In this document: piece after piece, positions 6,967-16,422 of the stretch
How positions within the stretch are numbered: position 1 is the stretch's first letter
How the letters are laid out: each line of letters begins with the position of its first letter
Source: UBA822 sp965249775
GTDB lineage: Bacteria > Gemmatimonadota > Gemmatimonadetes > Longimicrobiales > Gaopeijiaceae
Assembly: GCA_965249775.1 (NCBI GenBank)
Contig: OZ252253.1
Span: forward strand, 3,038,001 to 3,102,000
DNA length: 64,000 nucleotides
Direction: 5' to 3'
The notes under the pieces: generated by a model
Databases searched by the model: none
Told to the model about the DNA's origin: nothing
The model's input: the letters and a program-made list of their open reading frames with translations, nothing else
Program-made: the position numbers and the translations under genes

Positions 6967-9014
6967 TACAAGCCGAGCGACGCGTGCGCCCGCACCCGTG
7001 TTCGTCGTAGGGTACCACGCACGCTGGCGAGGTCGTTTCTCATCTCCTGCCGTTGGGCCGTGTCCAATTCTCTGCCGCCGAACCGGGACCGGAGATAGTA
7101 GTCGACGAGCCTCTGCGCGCTTCGATGGGCGGGATGCCCGACACGTGCGAGCTCATCGAGCAGCAAGAGCGGCGCTACTCCCGCGCCCGTCTTGAATCCG
7201 GCACGGCTGCAACTTTCGCGGAACTTGAGGTAGAGCCCCACCTCGGGAGGGTGCCTTGGGGCCTTCTTGAGCAGGACAAGCGTGCTAAGGGCCATCACCA
7301 CGACGATTATTGTCATCCAGTCCATACCGACCCGTGTGCCTGGTGCCTGATCGGGAGAGACTTGGCTCTGTCGTGACTGCCCGCTGAGCAGTTGCGCGAT
7401 GCGCTGGTACAGTCCCGATTGCGACTCCCGGTTGTAATCGAGCACCCACTTGTTCCATCGATGCTGGAGTCCGTCGAACAGGAAGCGGCCCGGCCACAAC
7501 CAGGACGTGACTGCCTCAGACGTTCCGGCGCCTCCGGGGGTAGGGTCGAACTGGACCCACCCGTACCCTGGGAACCAAACCTCCACCCACGAATGCGCCT
7601 CGTTTTGGGTTACGGCGAGGTACTGTCCGAACTGGTTCCACTGCCCACCGAGGAACCCGTTTACTTCCCGTGCGTGGATCCCCAAGCTCCGCACCAGTAC
7701 CACCATGGCCGTCGAAAAGTACTCGCAGTGGCCTTCTCCACGCTCGAATAGGAAGTAATCCAGCGTGGCCTCCTCGGCAGAGCGCGGGAGTTCGAGCGTG
7801 TAGTCGAACTCCGTATGAAGGAAGTCGTCGATTGCGCTCACCTTGTCGAAATTGTTATCCAGCCCTCGTGTGAGGGAGTCCGCGAGGTCGCCAGCCCGTT
7901 GGGGAAGCGGGGGCAGCTGGGTGTAGAAGTCGGGCGCCGGCGAAAAACCGGAGCGTGCCTCCCGTAGTGCCGCTGATGCGGGGCGGTCCCCTACGGACAA
8001 AGCCTCGTACGAAGGGGCGCCGGAGCCCCAGTAGATGTGGTCGCCCGCGTTGTCGAAGAGCGGCTCGATTCCCGGGTTGTTCGAGCGAGCATCCAACAGA
8101 GGGTGGAGCGCGAAGAGCACATCCACGTCCAGCGGGGCTGCGTAGATCTGCTGCCTCACCCTTCCTTCTCCCCAGGCTTCATACCATCGCGAGGGGCCAA
8201 TCGATGGCGGAAGTCTATTGGATCGGCTCCAGCGCACCCCGTCGAAGCGGTCATAGGAGCGGCCACGCCAGTGGAGGCCGGAGATGTCCTCGGGTGTGCC
8301 GTCGGGGAACTCCACGCGGAGCACGATCTCCGGGTTCGGGTAGATTCTGGATCCGTGCTCTCCGATCGATACCTGGTCGGCGAATCCGGCGATGGACGTG
8401 GCGACGACTTCTCCGCGGGGGGCCCATCCCCTCGACAGCCTCGGGAAGGCCAGGAAGACCACACCACTCACCAAGAGCGTGACACCGGAGAGCCCGGTCA
8501 TGCCGAGCAGGAATCGCCGGCCTAGCAATGCCTCTTTGACACCATGCTGCTTGGTTTGCCTTCGCATGTGCCCCACGACGAGGGTGACCGTAGCCAACGC
8601 CACGTAGATGACGAAAGCAAGGGCGAAGAGAACGCCGGGCCGGTAGGCAGCGGCCGCGAGAAGCAGGGCCAAGCTCAGGTAGTACAGTCGACCGTCGTTC
8701 GGGGCGTCGAGCGATCTGAGGGCTTCCGCGCACAAGAGCAGCAGCAGCAGGTCCACCACTGGGATTACGACATCGTCTCCGATCAGGAAGAAGTGATACA
8801 GAGCCCGTACTACCAGGACTGCAGCAAGCGGCAGCCAGAAGCGCTCGAGCGTCTGGGAGACCCTGGAATCAGGTTGCCAGAAGAAGGCGAGAGTCAACGC
8901 GACGCCCGCCAGGGCGGCGCTGATCGGCTCGAATCCGGCACCTCCAGCAAAGGCGGCGAGGGCGACAAGACCCATGCCCACGACCAGGCGCCGGTGAAGG
9001 AGATCGAGGCTCAT
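6966..9014 (-). CDS. transglutaminase-like membrane protein (TgpA/DUF3488 family)
   Basis: 682 residues. The first about 190 residues contain five to six hydrophobic helices (the DUF3488 region), then a periplasmic part with a transglutaminase-like core. The catalytic Cys is in 'GEGHCEYFSTAMVVLVRSLG' (near 425), the His in 'NEAHSWVEVWF' (near 468) and the Asp in 'WVQFDPTPG'. A membrane helix near 575-592 ('MTIIVVVMALSTLVLL') precedes a cytoplasmic tail. It follows the MoxR and DUF58 genes on the same strand and overlaps the DUF58 stop by four bases. This trio is widespread; roles in cell-envelope peptide processing or complex assembly are suspected but the substrate is not known. Confidence 0.85.
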   Translation of the reverse strand: MSLDLLHRRLVVGMGLVALAAFAGGAGFEPISAALAGVALTLAFFWQPDSRVSQTLERFWLPLAAVLVVRALYHFFLIGDDVVIPVVDLLLLLLCAEALRSLDAPNDGRLYYLSLALLLAAAAYRPGVLFALAFVIYVALATVTLVVGHMRRQTKQHGVKEALLGRRFLLGMTGLSGVTLLVSGVVFLAFPRLSRGWAPRGEVVATSIAGFADQVSIGEHGSRIYPNPEIVLRVEFPDGTPEDISGLHWRGRSYDRFDGVRWSRSNRLPPSIGPSRWYEAWGEGRVRQQIYAAPLDVDVLFALHPLLDARSNNPGIEPLFDNAGDHIYWGSGAPSYEALSVGDRPASAALREARSGFSPAPDFYTQLPPLPQRAGDLADSLTRGLDNNFDKVSAIDDFLHTEFDYTLELPRSAEEATLDYFLFERGEGHCEYFSTAMVVLVRSLGIHAREVNGFLGGQWNQFGQYLAVTQNEAHSWVEVWFPGYGWVQFDPTPGGAGTSEAVTSWLWPGRFLFDGLQHRWNKWVLDYNRESQSGLYQRIAQLLSGQSRQSQVSPDQAPGTRVGMDWMTIIVVVMALSTLVLLKKAPRHPPEVGLYLKFRESCSRAGFKTGAGVAPLLLLDELARVGHPAHRSAQRLVDYYLRSRFGGRELDTAQRQEMRNDLASVRGTLRRTRVRAHASLGL

Positions 9015-10117
9015 CCTGCTTTCCTGTCCAGGTCGCTCAGTCCCGAGCGGAAGTACGGAGCCTCAACCGAACTGGCGGCAGGAACGATATACGCCCCGTA
9101 CAATCCTCTTCGTGCGCCCGAGATAGATATGAGGACGCAACGCATGGGGTCGGTCGGCGGTGCCAAGTGGGGAGCGGATGGATCGAAGTCCACGCGCGCG
9201 AGGAAGTCGAGCACACGCTCGAACTGACCGGAGCCACCACCGGGATCGAGGTCCGACGTACACGTGGTGATTCCGAACCGGTGTCCTCGTCGATACGCGC
9301 GGGCAGCCACCGCAGCCGCGACTTCGATGGCGACCTCAGCCGCCTCTCCGGGCTCCCCTCGCGTGTCCAGACAAATCCGTACGGTCTCGTTGGCGTCGTG
9401 GTCGTACTCTCTCGAAACCGGAACCCCGATCTTGGCCGTCGTCCTCCAATGGATGTCCCTCGGGTCGTCCCCGACCCGGTACTCTCGCAGTCCCCGGTAT
9501 TCACCGCGAGCCGCCGGAGCGCCTTCCGACGAGTCAGAAAACGCTGGCCTGCCACGTCGTCCAGGAGGTGCCGAAAGGCGTACGGGACGGTCGGATCTCG
9601 GCCAGATGACAAGCTCGCCGGGTAGCGGCACGTCACGCTCCTTGGTGAACAACCCGAAGGGGAATGACGTGGAGAGGGTCAGTGTCTCGAGCGGGTAGAC
9701 GCCGCGCTGGACGAAGTGATTCTCCGAGCGCACGGTGACCGATTCGCCAGCCCCGACACGACCGATGAAAGCGGACCGCGGGAGCCCCGTTTCGATCAGG
9801 TCAACCGCGAGGGTGGGGAACCACCGCTTCTGATTCGTCACGTAGTATGTGATCCGGAGCGGGTTCTCTACCGTGACGCCCCGAGGAGCACGCCTGCGAA
9901 TCTCCAGGTGGCGCAGGTCGCGCTCAGAGAGCCAGCCGGACAACCCGATGAAGCCGAGCATGGCTCCGAAGAGAAGATAGAGCAGGTTGTTGCCCGTGTT
10001 ACCGGCCGCGAACCCGATGGCGAGCGAACCCACACTGAACAAGGCGCCACCCGTGGTAAAACGGATCCGTCGCCAGCCGCGGAGCCTCCTCCACGCCTTT
10101 CCTAGATTGGTCAGCAT
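9011..10117 (-). CDS. DUF58 domain protein (MoxR-associated, von Willebrand-like)
   Basis: The start was placed at the ATG at 10117 (MLTNLGKAWRRLRGW); an upstream extension to 10291 would overlap the MoxR gene. The 368-residue protein has two N-terminal membrane helices (about 22-65) and a beta-rich region. The DUF58 signature 'GEYRGLREYRVGDDPRDIHWRTTAK' is followed by 'PVSREYDHDANETVRICLDTRG', where the Asp-containing strand resembles a degenerate vWA metal site. The gene sits between moxR and the transglutaminase gene in one operon. Such proteins are thought to be clients or adaptors of the MoxR ATPase. Confidence 0.85.
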   Translation of the reverse strand: MLTNLGKAWRRLRGWRRIRFTTGGALFSVGSLAIGFAAGNTGNNLLYLLFGAMLGFIGLSGWLSERDLRHLEIRRRAPRGVTVENPLRITYYVTNQKRWFPTLAVDLIETGLPRSAFIGRVGAGESVTVRSENHFVQRGVYPLETLTLSTSFPFGLFTKERDVPLPGELVIWPRSDRPVRLSAPPGRRGRPAFSDSSEGAPAARGEYRGLREYRVGDDPRDIHWRTTAKIGVPVSREYDHDANETVRICLDTRGEPGEAAEVAIEVAAAVAARAYRRGHRFGITTCTSDLDPGGGSGQFERVLDFLARVDFDPSAPHLAPPTDPMRCVLISISGARRGLYGAYIVPAASSVEAPYFRSGLSDLDRKAG

Positions 10118-10154
10118 TGGCGCCAAGGGCCTTCTTATTGGCTGCGGACCCGAC

Positions 10155-11135
10155 CTAAACAGGGACCGCGATGTCCTCGAGAATGTCCTGCACGATTGCC
10201 CCGGCCTCTTCATGTGCTTCGTGGCTGGCCGCAGCAGCCCCGACCGGAAGGATGCGGTGTGCCAGGCAGGGCACGGCGAGCTTCTGAACATCGCTCGGTA
10301 CCAGAAAATCTCGGCCGCTGATGAGAGCGTAGGCCCGGGAGGCGCCCAACAACCCGATGGCGCCCCGGGGGCTCACGCCCATCTGAAGTCGGGGCTCGAC
10401 TCGAGTCCGCTGGACAATCGCCATGACGTACCCTACCAGGGAATCGTCGGCCTCGATCTGAGATACCTTCTGCTGCAGTCCAAGGACCTGCGTCGGCTCG
10501 AGGACTGCCCTGATGCGCTGTTCCCATGGATCGTCCATCGTGGACTCCATGAGGATCCGTCGCTCGGCTGTTTCACCCGGGTATCCGATCGTCAGCCGCA
10601 TGAGGAAGCGATCGACCTGGCTCTCGGGAAGGGGATACGTTCCGTGATGTTCCAGCGGGTTCTGCGTCGCCATCACCATGAAGGGCTGAGGCAGTGGGAA
10701 CGTCTTATCGTCCAGGCTCACCTGCCCCTCCTGCATAGCCTGGAGAAGGCCACTCTGGGTCCGTGGGGGCGCACGGTTGATCTCGTCCGCCAGGACGAGA
10801 TTGGTGAAGATCGGACCAAGCCGGGTCTCGAATTCCGAGGTGCGGGGGTTGAAGATCGATACGCCCAGCACGTCGGAGGGGAGGAGGTCGCTCGTAAACT
10901 GGATGCGTTGGAACGAGAGGCCCAGAGCCGTGGCGAGGGCATGAGCAAGCGTGGTTTTCCCAACGCCGGGGACATCCTCGAAGAGAATATGCCCACGGGC
11001 GAGGAGGGCTGCGACCGCAAGACGCACGACCTCCTCCTTGCCGTGAAAAACCTGCTCGACCTCGCTGATCAGATTCTCGAGCAGATCAAGCGTCCGCGGC
11101 GTGTCCGTGATGGTTGCGATATTGGTCGAAGTCAC
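10155..11135 (-). CDS. MoxR-family AAA+ ATPase
   Basis: 326 residues of the MoxR subfamily. The Walker A motif is in 'FEDVPGVGKTTLAHAL' (52-67), Walker B in 'NLVLADEINRAPPRTQSGLL' (112-131), sensor 1 in 'VMATQNPLEHHGTYPLPE' and the arginine-finger region in 'QVDRFLMRL'. MoxR ATPases act as chaperone-like assembly factors, often for metalloenzyme or envelope complexes. It is the first gene of the minus-strand operon moxR-DUF58-transglutaminase and is divergent from the alternative complex III operon, with 227 bases between them. Confidence 0.9.
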   Translation of the reverse strand: MTSTNIATITDTPRTLDLLENLISEVEQVFHGKEEVVRLAVAALLARGHILFEDVPGVGKTTLAHALATALGLSFQRIQFTSDLLPSDVLGVSIFNPRTSEFETRLGPIFTNLVLADEINRAPPRTQSGLLQAMQEGQVSLDDKTFPLPQPFMVMATQNPLEHHGTYPLPESQVDRFLMRLTIGYPGETAERRILMESTMDDPWEQRIRAVLEPTQVLGLQQKVSQIEADDSLVGYVMAIVQRTRVEPRLQMGVSPRGAIGLLGASRAYALISGRDFLVPSDVQKLAVPCLAHRILPVGAAAASHEAHEEAGAIVQDILEDIAVPV

Positions 11136-11271
11136 TATCCGTCCATCGTTCGAGAGGCCCGTCGAGGGCGGGGAAACTAAAACACACTAGCGAAGGAAAG
11201 GTTCTCAAAGGTTCTTATATATACACTGTTTTTGTAGACTGTAAGCACGTTTTTGTGAGCATGCGGCAGCG

Positions 11272-11300
11272 TTGACACCGTCTGGAGGCTCAGATACCTT
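11272..11300 (+). promoter_or_regulatory. possible sigma-70-type promoter of the act operon
   Basis: TTGACA (11272-11277) is followed after 17 bases by TACCTT (11295-11300), about 60 bases before the actA start. The -35 element is perfect and the -10 poor. The divergent region 11136-11362 also holds the direct repeat AAAGGTTCT-C-AAAGGTTCT near 11199-11217 and an AT-rich TATATATA stretch that could serve the moxR side. Confidence 0.3.
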
Positions 11301-11362
11301 CCCGGCGAATTGACACCAATAAAACCATACTCCCACCCATTCCCATCCTTGCGGCAGAGCAT

Positions 11363-11905
11363 ATGACGAAGCGATGGATCGGTGCATCCGTCGTCGCTCT
11401 CACACTGCTGGCTTTCCCGGCATTCGTGCAAGCGCAGGACAGTGGCACGGAGGGGGCGGCCGCCGACGATGAGGCTGCCCGGGTCCAGCCGATCGCGTTC
11501 CCCCATACGATTCACGCGGGTGAGGACCAAATCGACTGCCAATACTGTCACTTCTCTGCGGAGCGGTCGGTCGATGCCGGCATCCCCCCGGTCGCGACCT
11601 GTTGGGGCTGCCACCAGAATATCCGGGGGACCGATGCGGGGCAGCAGGCGGAGATCCAGAAGGTCGTCGACGCCTGGGAGAATCAGGAGCCGATTCGGTG
11701 GGTTCGGATCTACAAGGTCGCGGACCACGTCCACTTTCCGCACATGAGGCACATCGCCGCTGAGATCGACTGCGCGACGTGCCATGGGGAGGTCCGGGAG
11801 ATGGCCGTTATCGAGGAGGTCAAGGAGACCCTTGAGATGGGATCGTGCGTCAGTTGCCACGTGGAGCGCGGCGTTTCTCGGGACTGCGCCGTCTGCCACT
11901 ACTGA
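11363..11905 (+). CDS. actA: alternative complex III subunit A, pentaheme cytochrome c
   Basis: 180 residues with an N-terminal signal peptide (cleavage near 'VQAQDS'). There are five CxxCH heme sites at residues 59-63, 80-84, 137-141, 162-166 and 175-179. The spacing and the extra His residues in 'FPHTIHAGEDQ' and 'VHFPHMRHIAAEIDC' fit ActA of the quinol:electron-acceptor oxidoreductase called alternative complex III. It is periplasmic and passes electrons from the complex towards a terminal oxidase. First gene of the operon; actB follows after 18 bases. Confidence 0.9.
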   Translation: MTKRWIGASVVALTLLAFPAFVQAQDSGTEGAAADDEAARVQPIAFPHTIHAGEDQIDCQYCHFSAERSVDAGIPPVATCWGCHQNIRGTDAGQQAEIQKVVDAWENQEPIRWVRIYKVADHVHFPHMRHIAAEIDCATCHGEVREMAVIEEVKETLEMGSCVSCHVERGVSRDCAVCHY

Positions 11906-11923
11906 TTCCGAAAGCAGCCTAAC

Positions 11924-14900
11924 ATGACCGACGGACTGAAAAGACGTGATTTCCTGAAGGTTGTCGGCGCCAGCGGTGCGGGCGCCGGCGTGCTGGGCTG
12001 CTCGACCGAGAGGGTCGAGAATCTCCTGCCGTTCGTGGTGCCTCCCGAGGAAATCACCCCGGGCGTTGCTACCTGGTATGCGACGGTGTGTGGAGAGTGT
12101 GAAGCCGGGTGCGGCATGTGGGTGCGCACGCGGGAAGGGCGTGTCGTCAAGGTCGAGGGCAACCCCGAACACCCCGTGTCGCGAGGATCGCTTTGTTCGC
12201 GTGGCCACTCGAGTCTCCAGGCACTCTATAACCCGGATCGGATAGCGGGTCCAATGCTCCGCCAGGGTGAACAGCTCGAGCCGATTTCATGGGAAGACGC
12301 GGAGCAGATGGTTGCGGATCGCCTGGCCTCCGCTGATTCGTCCTACCTGCTTACGGGATCCGTCGGGCCTTCTCTGGCGGGTCTGATGTCCGACTTCGCT
12401 GGGGCGACTGGCGGGCAGGTTGTCCGGTACGACCCCCTGGCCGAGGCGCCGCTCCGGGAGGCCAGTCGGATCGTCTACGGACGAGATGTCGTTCCTTGGT
12501 ACGATCTGGAGGAGGCTCGCTTCCTCGTATCGTTCGGCGCGGATTTCCTGGAGAGCTGGCTCTCGCCGGTTCGAGACGGACGGGGATTCTCCCGCATGAG
12601 CGGCGTGGACGAAGAGGGCGGTAAGGGCCACTTCGCGTTCGTGGGGTCCCGCCTCTCCCTGACCGGGCAAAACGCCGACGAGTGGCTACCGATCCGGCCA
12701 GGGAGCGAGGCTCTGGTGGCATTGGCCATGGCGAATGTCGTGGGCGGCGGGCCCAGCGCTGGACCCTACCGCAACATCGTAGCCGCCTACAACCCCGAGA
12801 ATGTGGCGAACACCGTGGGGGTCGAGGCCGAGAGCATCCGCGCACTCGCTGAGCGGTTTGCGGAGGGCCCGAGCCTGGCCCTGGGCCCGGGAGTTGCCGG
12901 GCTGCATCGCGGTGCCACGGCGGCCAACGTCGCGGTGGCGATCCTGAATACCGTTGCCGGAAACGTTGGGCGTACCGTCCACTACGACGCTCCCCAGCTC
13001 GATGCTCCATCGGCGGGCTTGGCCCCGATGCAGCAAGCCATGGAAGCGATGCGTGGGGGTGAGGTGGGCGCGGTGCTCGTTCACGGAAGCAATCCCGCCT
13101 ATGCTTTGCCCGCTTCGTCCGGCTTTCGTGAGGCGTTCGCCAGCGTTCCCTTCAAGGTGTCGTTCGCGTCGGCGATGGACGAGACGGCCTCGGAGGCGGA
13201 TCTGATCCTTCCGGATCGGCACTTCCTCGAGTCGTGGGGGGATGCCTCCTCCCGCCCCGGTCAGTGGGCGGTGCGGCAGCCGGCCATGCGCCCGGTTCCC
13301 CACTTCGATTCGAAACAGACGGGGGACGTACTTCTCTCCGTTGCCAGCCGATTGGGACGGGACCTCGGCTCGGAGACGTTCTACGACTACTTACGCGGCC
13401 GCTGGGCGGAACTTGCCACCTCGGCTGGGGCGGCGGACGCCGACGCCTTCTGGCACGAATCGCTCCGAACGGGGCAGGCGCAGGTCGGGACCACGCCGTC
13501 CGGCTCGTCGGAAACGCTTCGTCAGCCCGATCAGGTGTTCGCATTCGATCCTCCGGCCTTCGACGGGGCAGAGGATCTGCCTTATCTGATGGTCTACCCC
13601 TCCGCTCGCTTCGGCGACGGTGCGCTCAACGCCAATCGGCCCTGGCTCCAGGAATTACCCGATCCAGTGAGCAAGATCACCTGGCATTCCTGGGTCGAAA
13701 TGCATCCGGACCGTGCGGAGGCCCTTGGCGTTCGGGACGGAGATGTGGTCGAACTCTCGACAGAGCACGGGTCGGTCGAGGCGCCGGTTTGGATATACCC
13801 CGGAATCCGCGAGGACGTGATCGCGTTGGCTATGGGCGGTGGACACACTGATGCAGGGCGCTTCGCTGACGGGAACGGTGTCAACGCTCTGGACCTTCTC
13901 CCGACCGAGGCTGAAGCCCTCTCGGGCGGGCTGGTGCACTTCGTGACGAGGGTGGACGTCGCGCGGACCGGCGACCGCCGCCGACTCGCGTCGATCTCCG
14001 GGTCGAACTCGCAGAGCGATCGGCCCATTGCTCCGGCCATCGCGCTCGCGAGCCTCGGTGGCGAGGCGGCCGGTGCCGAGGAGGGTGACCACGGTCCACT
14101 GAAGGAACTGCAGGGGGTCGGAGGATTCGTGCCGGTAGAGACCGAGGGTCGCCCCGAGGACTTCCCGCTCGCGGGTGCTCGCCACGGTGAGTACGGGAAC
14201 GAGGAACAGCCCCGGTGGGCCATGGCCATCGACCTGGACAAATGCACCGGCTGCAGTGCCTGCGTGACGGCTTGTCAGGCCGAGAACAACGTGCCCTGGG
14301 TCGGCGAGGCCCAGGTCGCGATGGGTCGTGACATGGCGTGGATCCGGTTGGAGCGCTACTACGAGGCGGGCGCGGTGGACGCGAGCCGTGCGGGACCGTT
14401 GGACGTGCGCTTCCTACCGATGATTTGCCAGCACTGCGGGAACGCCCCCTGCGAGCCCGTATGTCCGGTCTTCGCTACGTATCACACCCCCGACGGAATC
14501 AACGCGCAAGTCTACAACCGTTGTGTCGGGACGCGGTATTGCGCGAACAACTGCCCTTACAAGGTCCGCGTCTACAACTGGTTCACCTTTACGGGCGAGG
14601 AGCCGGTGCGCGAGGGCCTGGGCCACATTCCGGAGCCGCTCGATTGGCAGCTGAATCCCGACGTGACCGTCCGACAGACCGGGGTCATGGAGAAGTGCTC
14701 CTTCTGCATTCATCGGATTCGGGAGCACCAGGACCGAGCGGCGGTGGAGGGAAGCACCATCGCGGACGGCCAGATTATTCCGGCATGTCAGCAGAGTTGC
14801 CCGGCCGAAGCGATCGTGTTCGGCAACATCCGTGACTCCAGTTCGCGGGTGGCCCAGGCCTCGCTCGATGAGCGTGCCTACCGCGTGCTGGACGAGATGA

Positions 14901-14971
14901 TAAATACGCAACCGGCGGTGAGCTATTTGAAGAAGGTGACGTTCCACGAAGTGGACTCCGGCGAGCATTGA
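11924..14971 (+). CDS. actB: alternative complex III subunit B, Fe-S/molybdopterin-type protein
   Basis: 1015 residues with a Tat-like twin-arginine start ('LKRRDFLKVVGASG'). The first about 700 residues resemble molybdopterin oxidoreductases, including 'VCGECEAGCGMWV' and 'SLCSRGHSSLQALYNPDR'. In characterised ActB this domain carries no molybdenum. The C-terminal about 250 residues form an NrfC-like ferredoxin domain with cysteine clusters 'DKCTGCSACVTACQAEN', 'CQHCGNAPCEPVCP', 'CVGTRYCANNCPY' and 'CSFCIHRIREH', then 'CQQSCPAEAI'. It lies between the actA cytochrome and the membrane subunit ActC. Its stop shares one base with the actC start. Confidence 0.92.
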   Translation: MTDGLKRRDFLKVVGASGAGAGVLGCSTERVENLLPFVVPPEEITPGVATWYATVCGECEAGCGMWVRTREGRVVKVEGNPEHPVSRGSLCSRGHSSLQALYNPDRIAGPMLRQGEQLEPISWEDAEQMVADRLASADSSYLLTGSVGPSLAGLMSDFAGATGGQVVRYDPLAEAPLREASRIVYGRDVVPWYDLEEARFLVSFGADFLESWLSPVRDGRGFSRMSGVDEEGGKGHFAFVGSRLSLTGQNADEWLPIRPGSEALVALAMANVVGGGPSAGPYRNIVAAYNPENVANTVGVEAESIRALAERFAEGPSLALGPGVAGLHRGATAANVAVAILNTVAGNVGRTVHYDAPQLDAPSAGLAPMQQAMEAMRGGEVGAVLVHGSNPAYALPASSGFREAFASVPFKVSFASAMDETASEADLILPDRHFLESWGDASSRPGQWAVRQPAMRPVPHFDSKQTGDVLLSVASRLGRDLGSETFYDYLRGRWAELATSAGAADADAFWHESLRTGQAQVGTTPSGSSETLRQPDQVFAFDPPAFDGAEDLPYLMVYPSARFGDGALNANRPWLQELPDPVSKITWHSWVEMHPDRAEALGVRDGDVVELSTEHGSVEAPVWIYPGIREDVIALAMGGGHTDAGRFADGNGVNALDLLPTEAEALSGGLVHFVTRVDVARTGDRRRLASISGSNSQSDRPIAPAIALASLGGEAAGAEEGDHGPLKELQGVGGFVPVETEGRPEDFPLAGARHGEYGNEEQPRWAMAIDLDKCTGCSACVTACQAENNVPWVGEAQVAMGRDMAWIRLERYYEAGAVDASRAGPLDVRFLPMICQHCGNAPCEPVCPVFATYHTPDGINAQVYNRCVGTRYCANNCPYKVRVYNWFTFTGEEPVREGLGHIPEPLDWQLNPDVTVRQTGVMEKCSFCIHRIREHQDRAAVEGSTIADGQIIPACQQSCPAEAIVFGNIRDSSSRVAQASLDERAYRVLDEMINTQPAVSYLKKVTFHEVDSGEH

Positions 14972-16422
14972 TGAGCACGGCGACCGAAGTGCCGCGCGGG
15001 GCGCTCGCGCACCCGGACGTCCAGTCGCTCGACGAGGTCAACCGGGACGTTCTGAAGCCCCTCCGCCGTCCGGGCCTGGGCTGGTGGGCGCTCCTGGCGT
15101 TGTCGATCGCCGGGATCGGGCTCGCGGTATTCTCGTGGGGCTATCAAATCAGGTTTGGGATCGGTGTCAGTGGGCTCACGAGTCCCGTGGGCTGGGGCGC
15201 CTACATCACCAGCTTCGTCTTCTGGGTCGGGATCGCACACTCGGGGACGCTGATCTCTGCGATCCTCTTTCTGTTTCGCGCACCGTGGCGTCAGTCCATC
15301 TACCGTGCTGCGGAAGCCATGACCGTGTTCGCGGTCATGACCGCGGGGCTGTTCCCGCTCATCCACATGGGACGCGTCTGGCACGGGTATTGGATGCTAC
15401 CGTATCCGAACAGCCGCTTCCTGTGGCCCAACTTCCGCTCGCCCTTGATCTGGGACGTCTTCGCCGTGACCACGTACTTCACGGTTTCGGCGGTCTTCTT
15501 CTACCTGGGCACTATTCCGGATCTGGCCGCTGCTCGGGACGCGGCGACGGGGCTGCGGAAAAGGCTCTACAGGGTCATCTCGCTCGGTTGGCGCGGCACG
15601 GATCGCGAGTGGCACCACTTCGGGAAGGCGTACATATTCCTCGCCGCGTTGGCGACGCCTCTGGTCCTCTCGGTCCACTCGGTGGTGTCCTGGGACTTCG
15701 CCGTGGCAATCGTGCCCGGCTGGCACACCACGATTTTCGCTCCCTACTTCGTGGCCGGCGCCATCTTCTCGGGCATTGCGATGGTGATTACCCTGACGGT
15801 GCCGCTCCGGAAGGCTTTTGGGCTCGAAGCATACCTGACGAACAAGCACTACGACGCGATGGCAAAGCTGTGTTTGTTCACGTCGATGATCGTCCTTTAC
15901 GCCTACCTCTCAGAGTTCTTCATGGCGTGGTACAGCGGTGAAGAGGTGGAGCGGGCCGCGTTCTGGGAGCGTCTCTTCGGCCCCTACTGGTGGGCTACCT
16001 GGACCATGCTCGTCTGCAACGGCCTGGTTCCCATCATGCTTTGGTTCAAGAGAGTTCGGTATTCCATTCCCGCGCTGTTTGTGATCTCGATTTTCGTCAA
16101 TATCGGCATGTGGTTCGAGCGGTTCGTGATCATCGTCACTTCGCTCCACCACGAGTACGAGCCGTTCGCCTGGGGACTCTATCGGCCATCCGTCGTGGAG
16201 ATGGGCATTGTGGTGGGGAGCTTCGCCTGGTTCGGGTTCTGGTTCCTGCTCTTCACGCGGGTGCTCCCTCCGGTGGCCGTCGCCGAGCTCAAGGAAGTGC
16301 TGCCGACGCCGATGCGACCTAGGGCCACGGCAGGCGCTGGTGGGCGAGGGGCCGGTGGGCCAAGGGCCGGTGGGCCAGGGGCCGGTGGGCCAAGAGCCGG
16401 TGGGCCAGTGGGTGACCGATGA
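14971..16422 (+). CDS. actC: alternative complex III subunit C, NrfD-type quinol-binding membrane protein
   Basis: 483 residues from the ATG at 14971, overlapping the actB stop by one base. It is an NrfD/PsrC-like polytopic protein with about ten membrane helices, for example 'GWWALLALSIAGIGLAVFSW', 'SVHSVVSWDFAVAIVPGWHTT' and 'MWFERFVIIVTSLHHEYEP'. The family binds quinol at the periplasmic side and supplies electrons to ActB. The last about 28 residues are unusual: five GGxxA-type pentapeptides encoded by a 15-bp tandem repeat (16339-16413). The stop overlaps the next start (ATGA). The next gene is actE, not the usual actD. Confidence 0.9.
   Translation: MSTATEVPRGALAHPDVQSLDEVNRDVLKPLRRPGLGWWALLALSIAGIGLAVFSWGYQIRFGIGVSGLTSPVGWGAYITSFVFWVGIAHSGTLISAILFLFRAPWRQSIYRAAEAMTVFAVMTAGLFPLIHMGRVWHGYWMLPYPNSRFLWPNFRSPLIWDVFAVTTYFTVSAVFFYLGTIPDLAAARDAATGLRKRLYRVISLGWRGTDREWHHFGKAYIFLAALATPLVLSVHSVVSWDFAVAIVPGWHTTIFAPYFVAGAIFSGIAMVITLTVPLRKAFGLEAYLTNKHYDAMAKLCLFTSMIVLYAYLSEFFMAWYSGEEVERAAFWERLFGPYWWATWTMLVCNGLVPIMLWFKRVRYSIPALFVISIFVNIGMWFERFVIIVTSLHHEYEPFAWGLYRPSVVEMGIVVGSFAWFGFWFLLFTRVLPPVAVAELKEVLPTPMRPRATAGAGGRGAGGPRAGGPGAGGPRAGGPVGDR
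16339..16413 (+). repeat. 15-bp in-frame minisatellite at the actC 3' end
   Basis: Five tandem units, consensus GGTGGGCCAAGGGCC, start at 16339, 16354, 16369, 16384 and 16399. They encode GGRGA, GGPRA, GGPGA, GGPRA and GGPVG. The unit length is a multiple of three, so copy-number changes keep the frame. Confidence 0.9.

Noticed and set aside
9987..11180. 397-residue plus-strand open frame opposite DUF58 and MoxR genes
   Set aside because: The minus strand encodes MoxR with Walker motifs; the plus frame has no family similarity that I can see.
11177..12208. Long minus-strand open frame across the actA and actB start
   Set aside because: It is antisense to the clear cytochrome and Tat-signal genes, with low-complexity, charged composition and no family signature.
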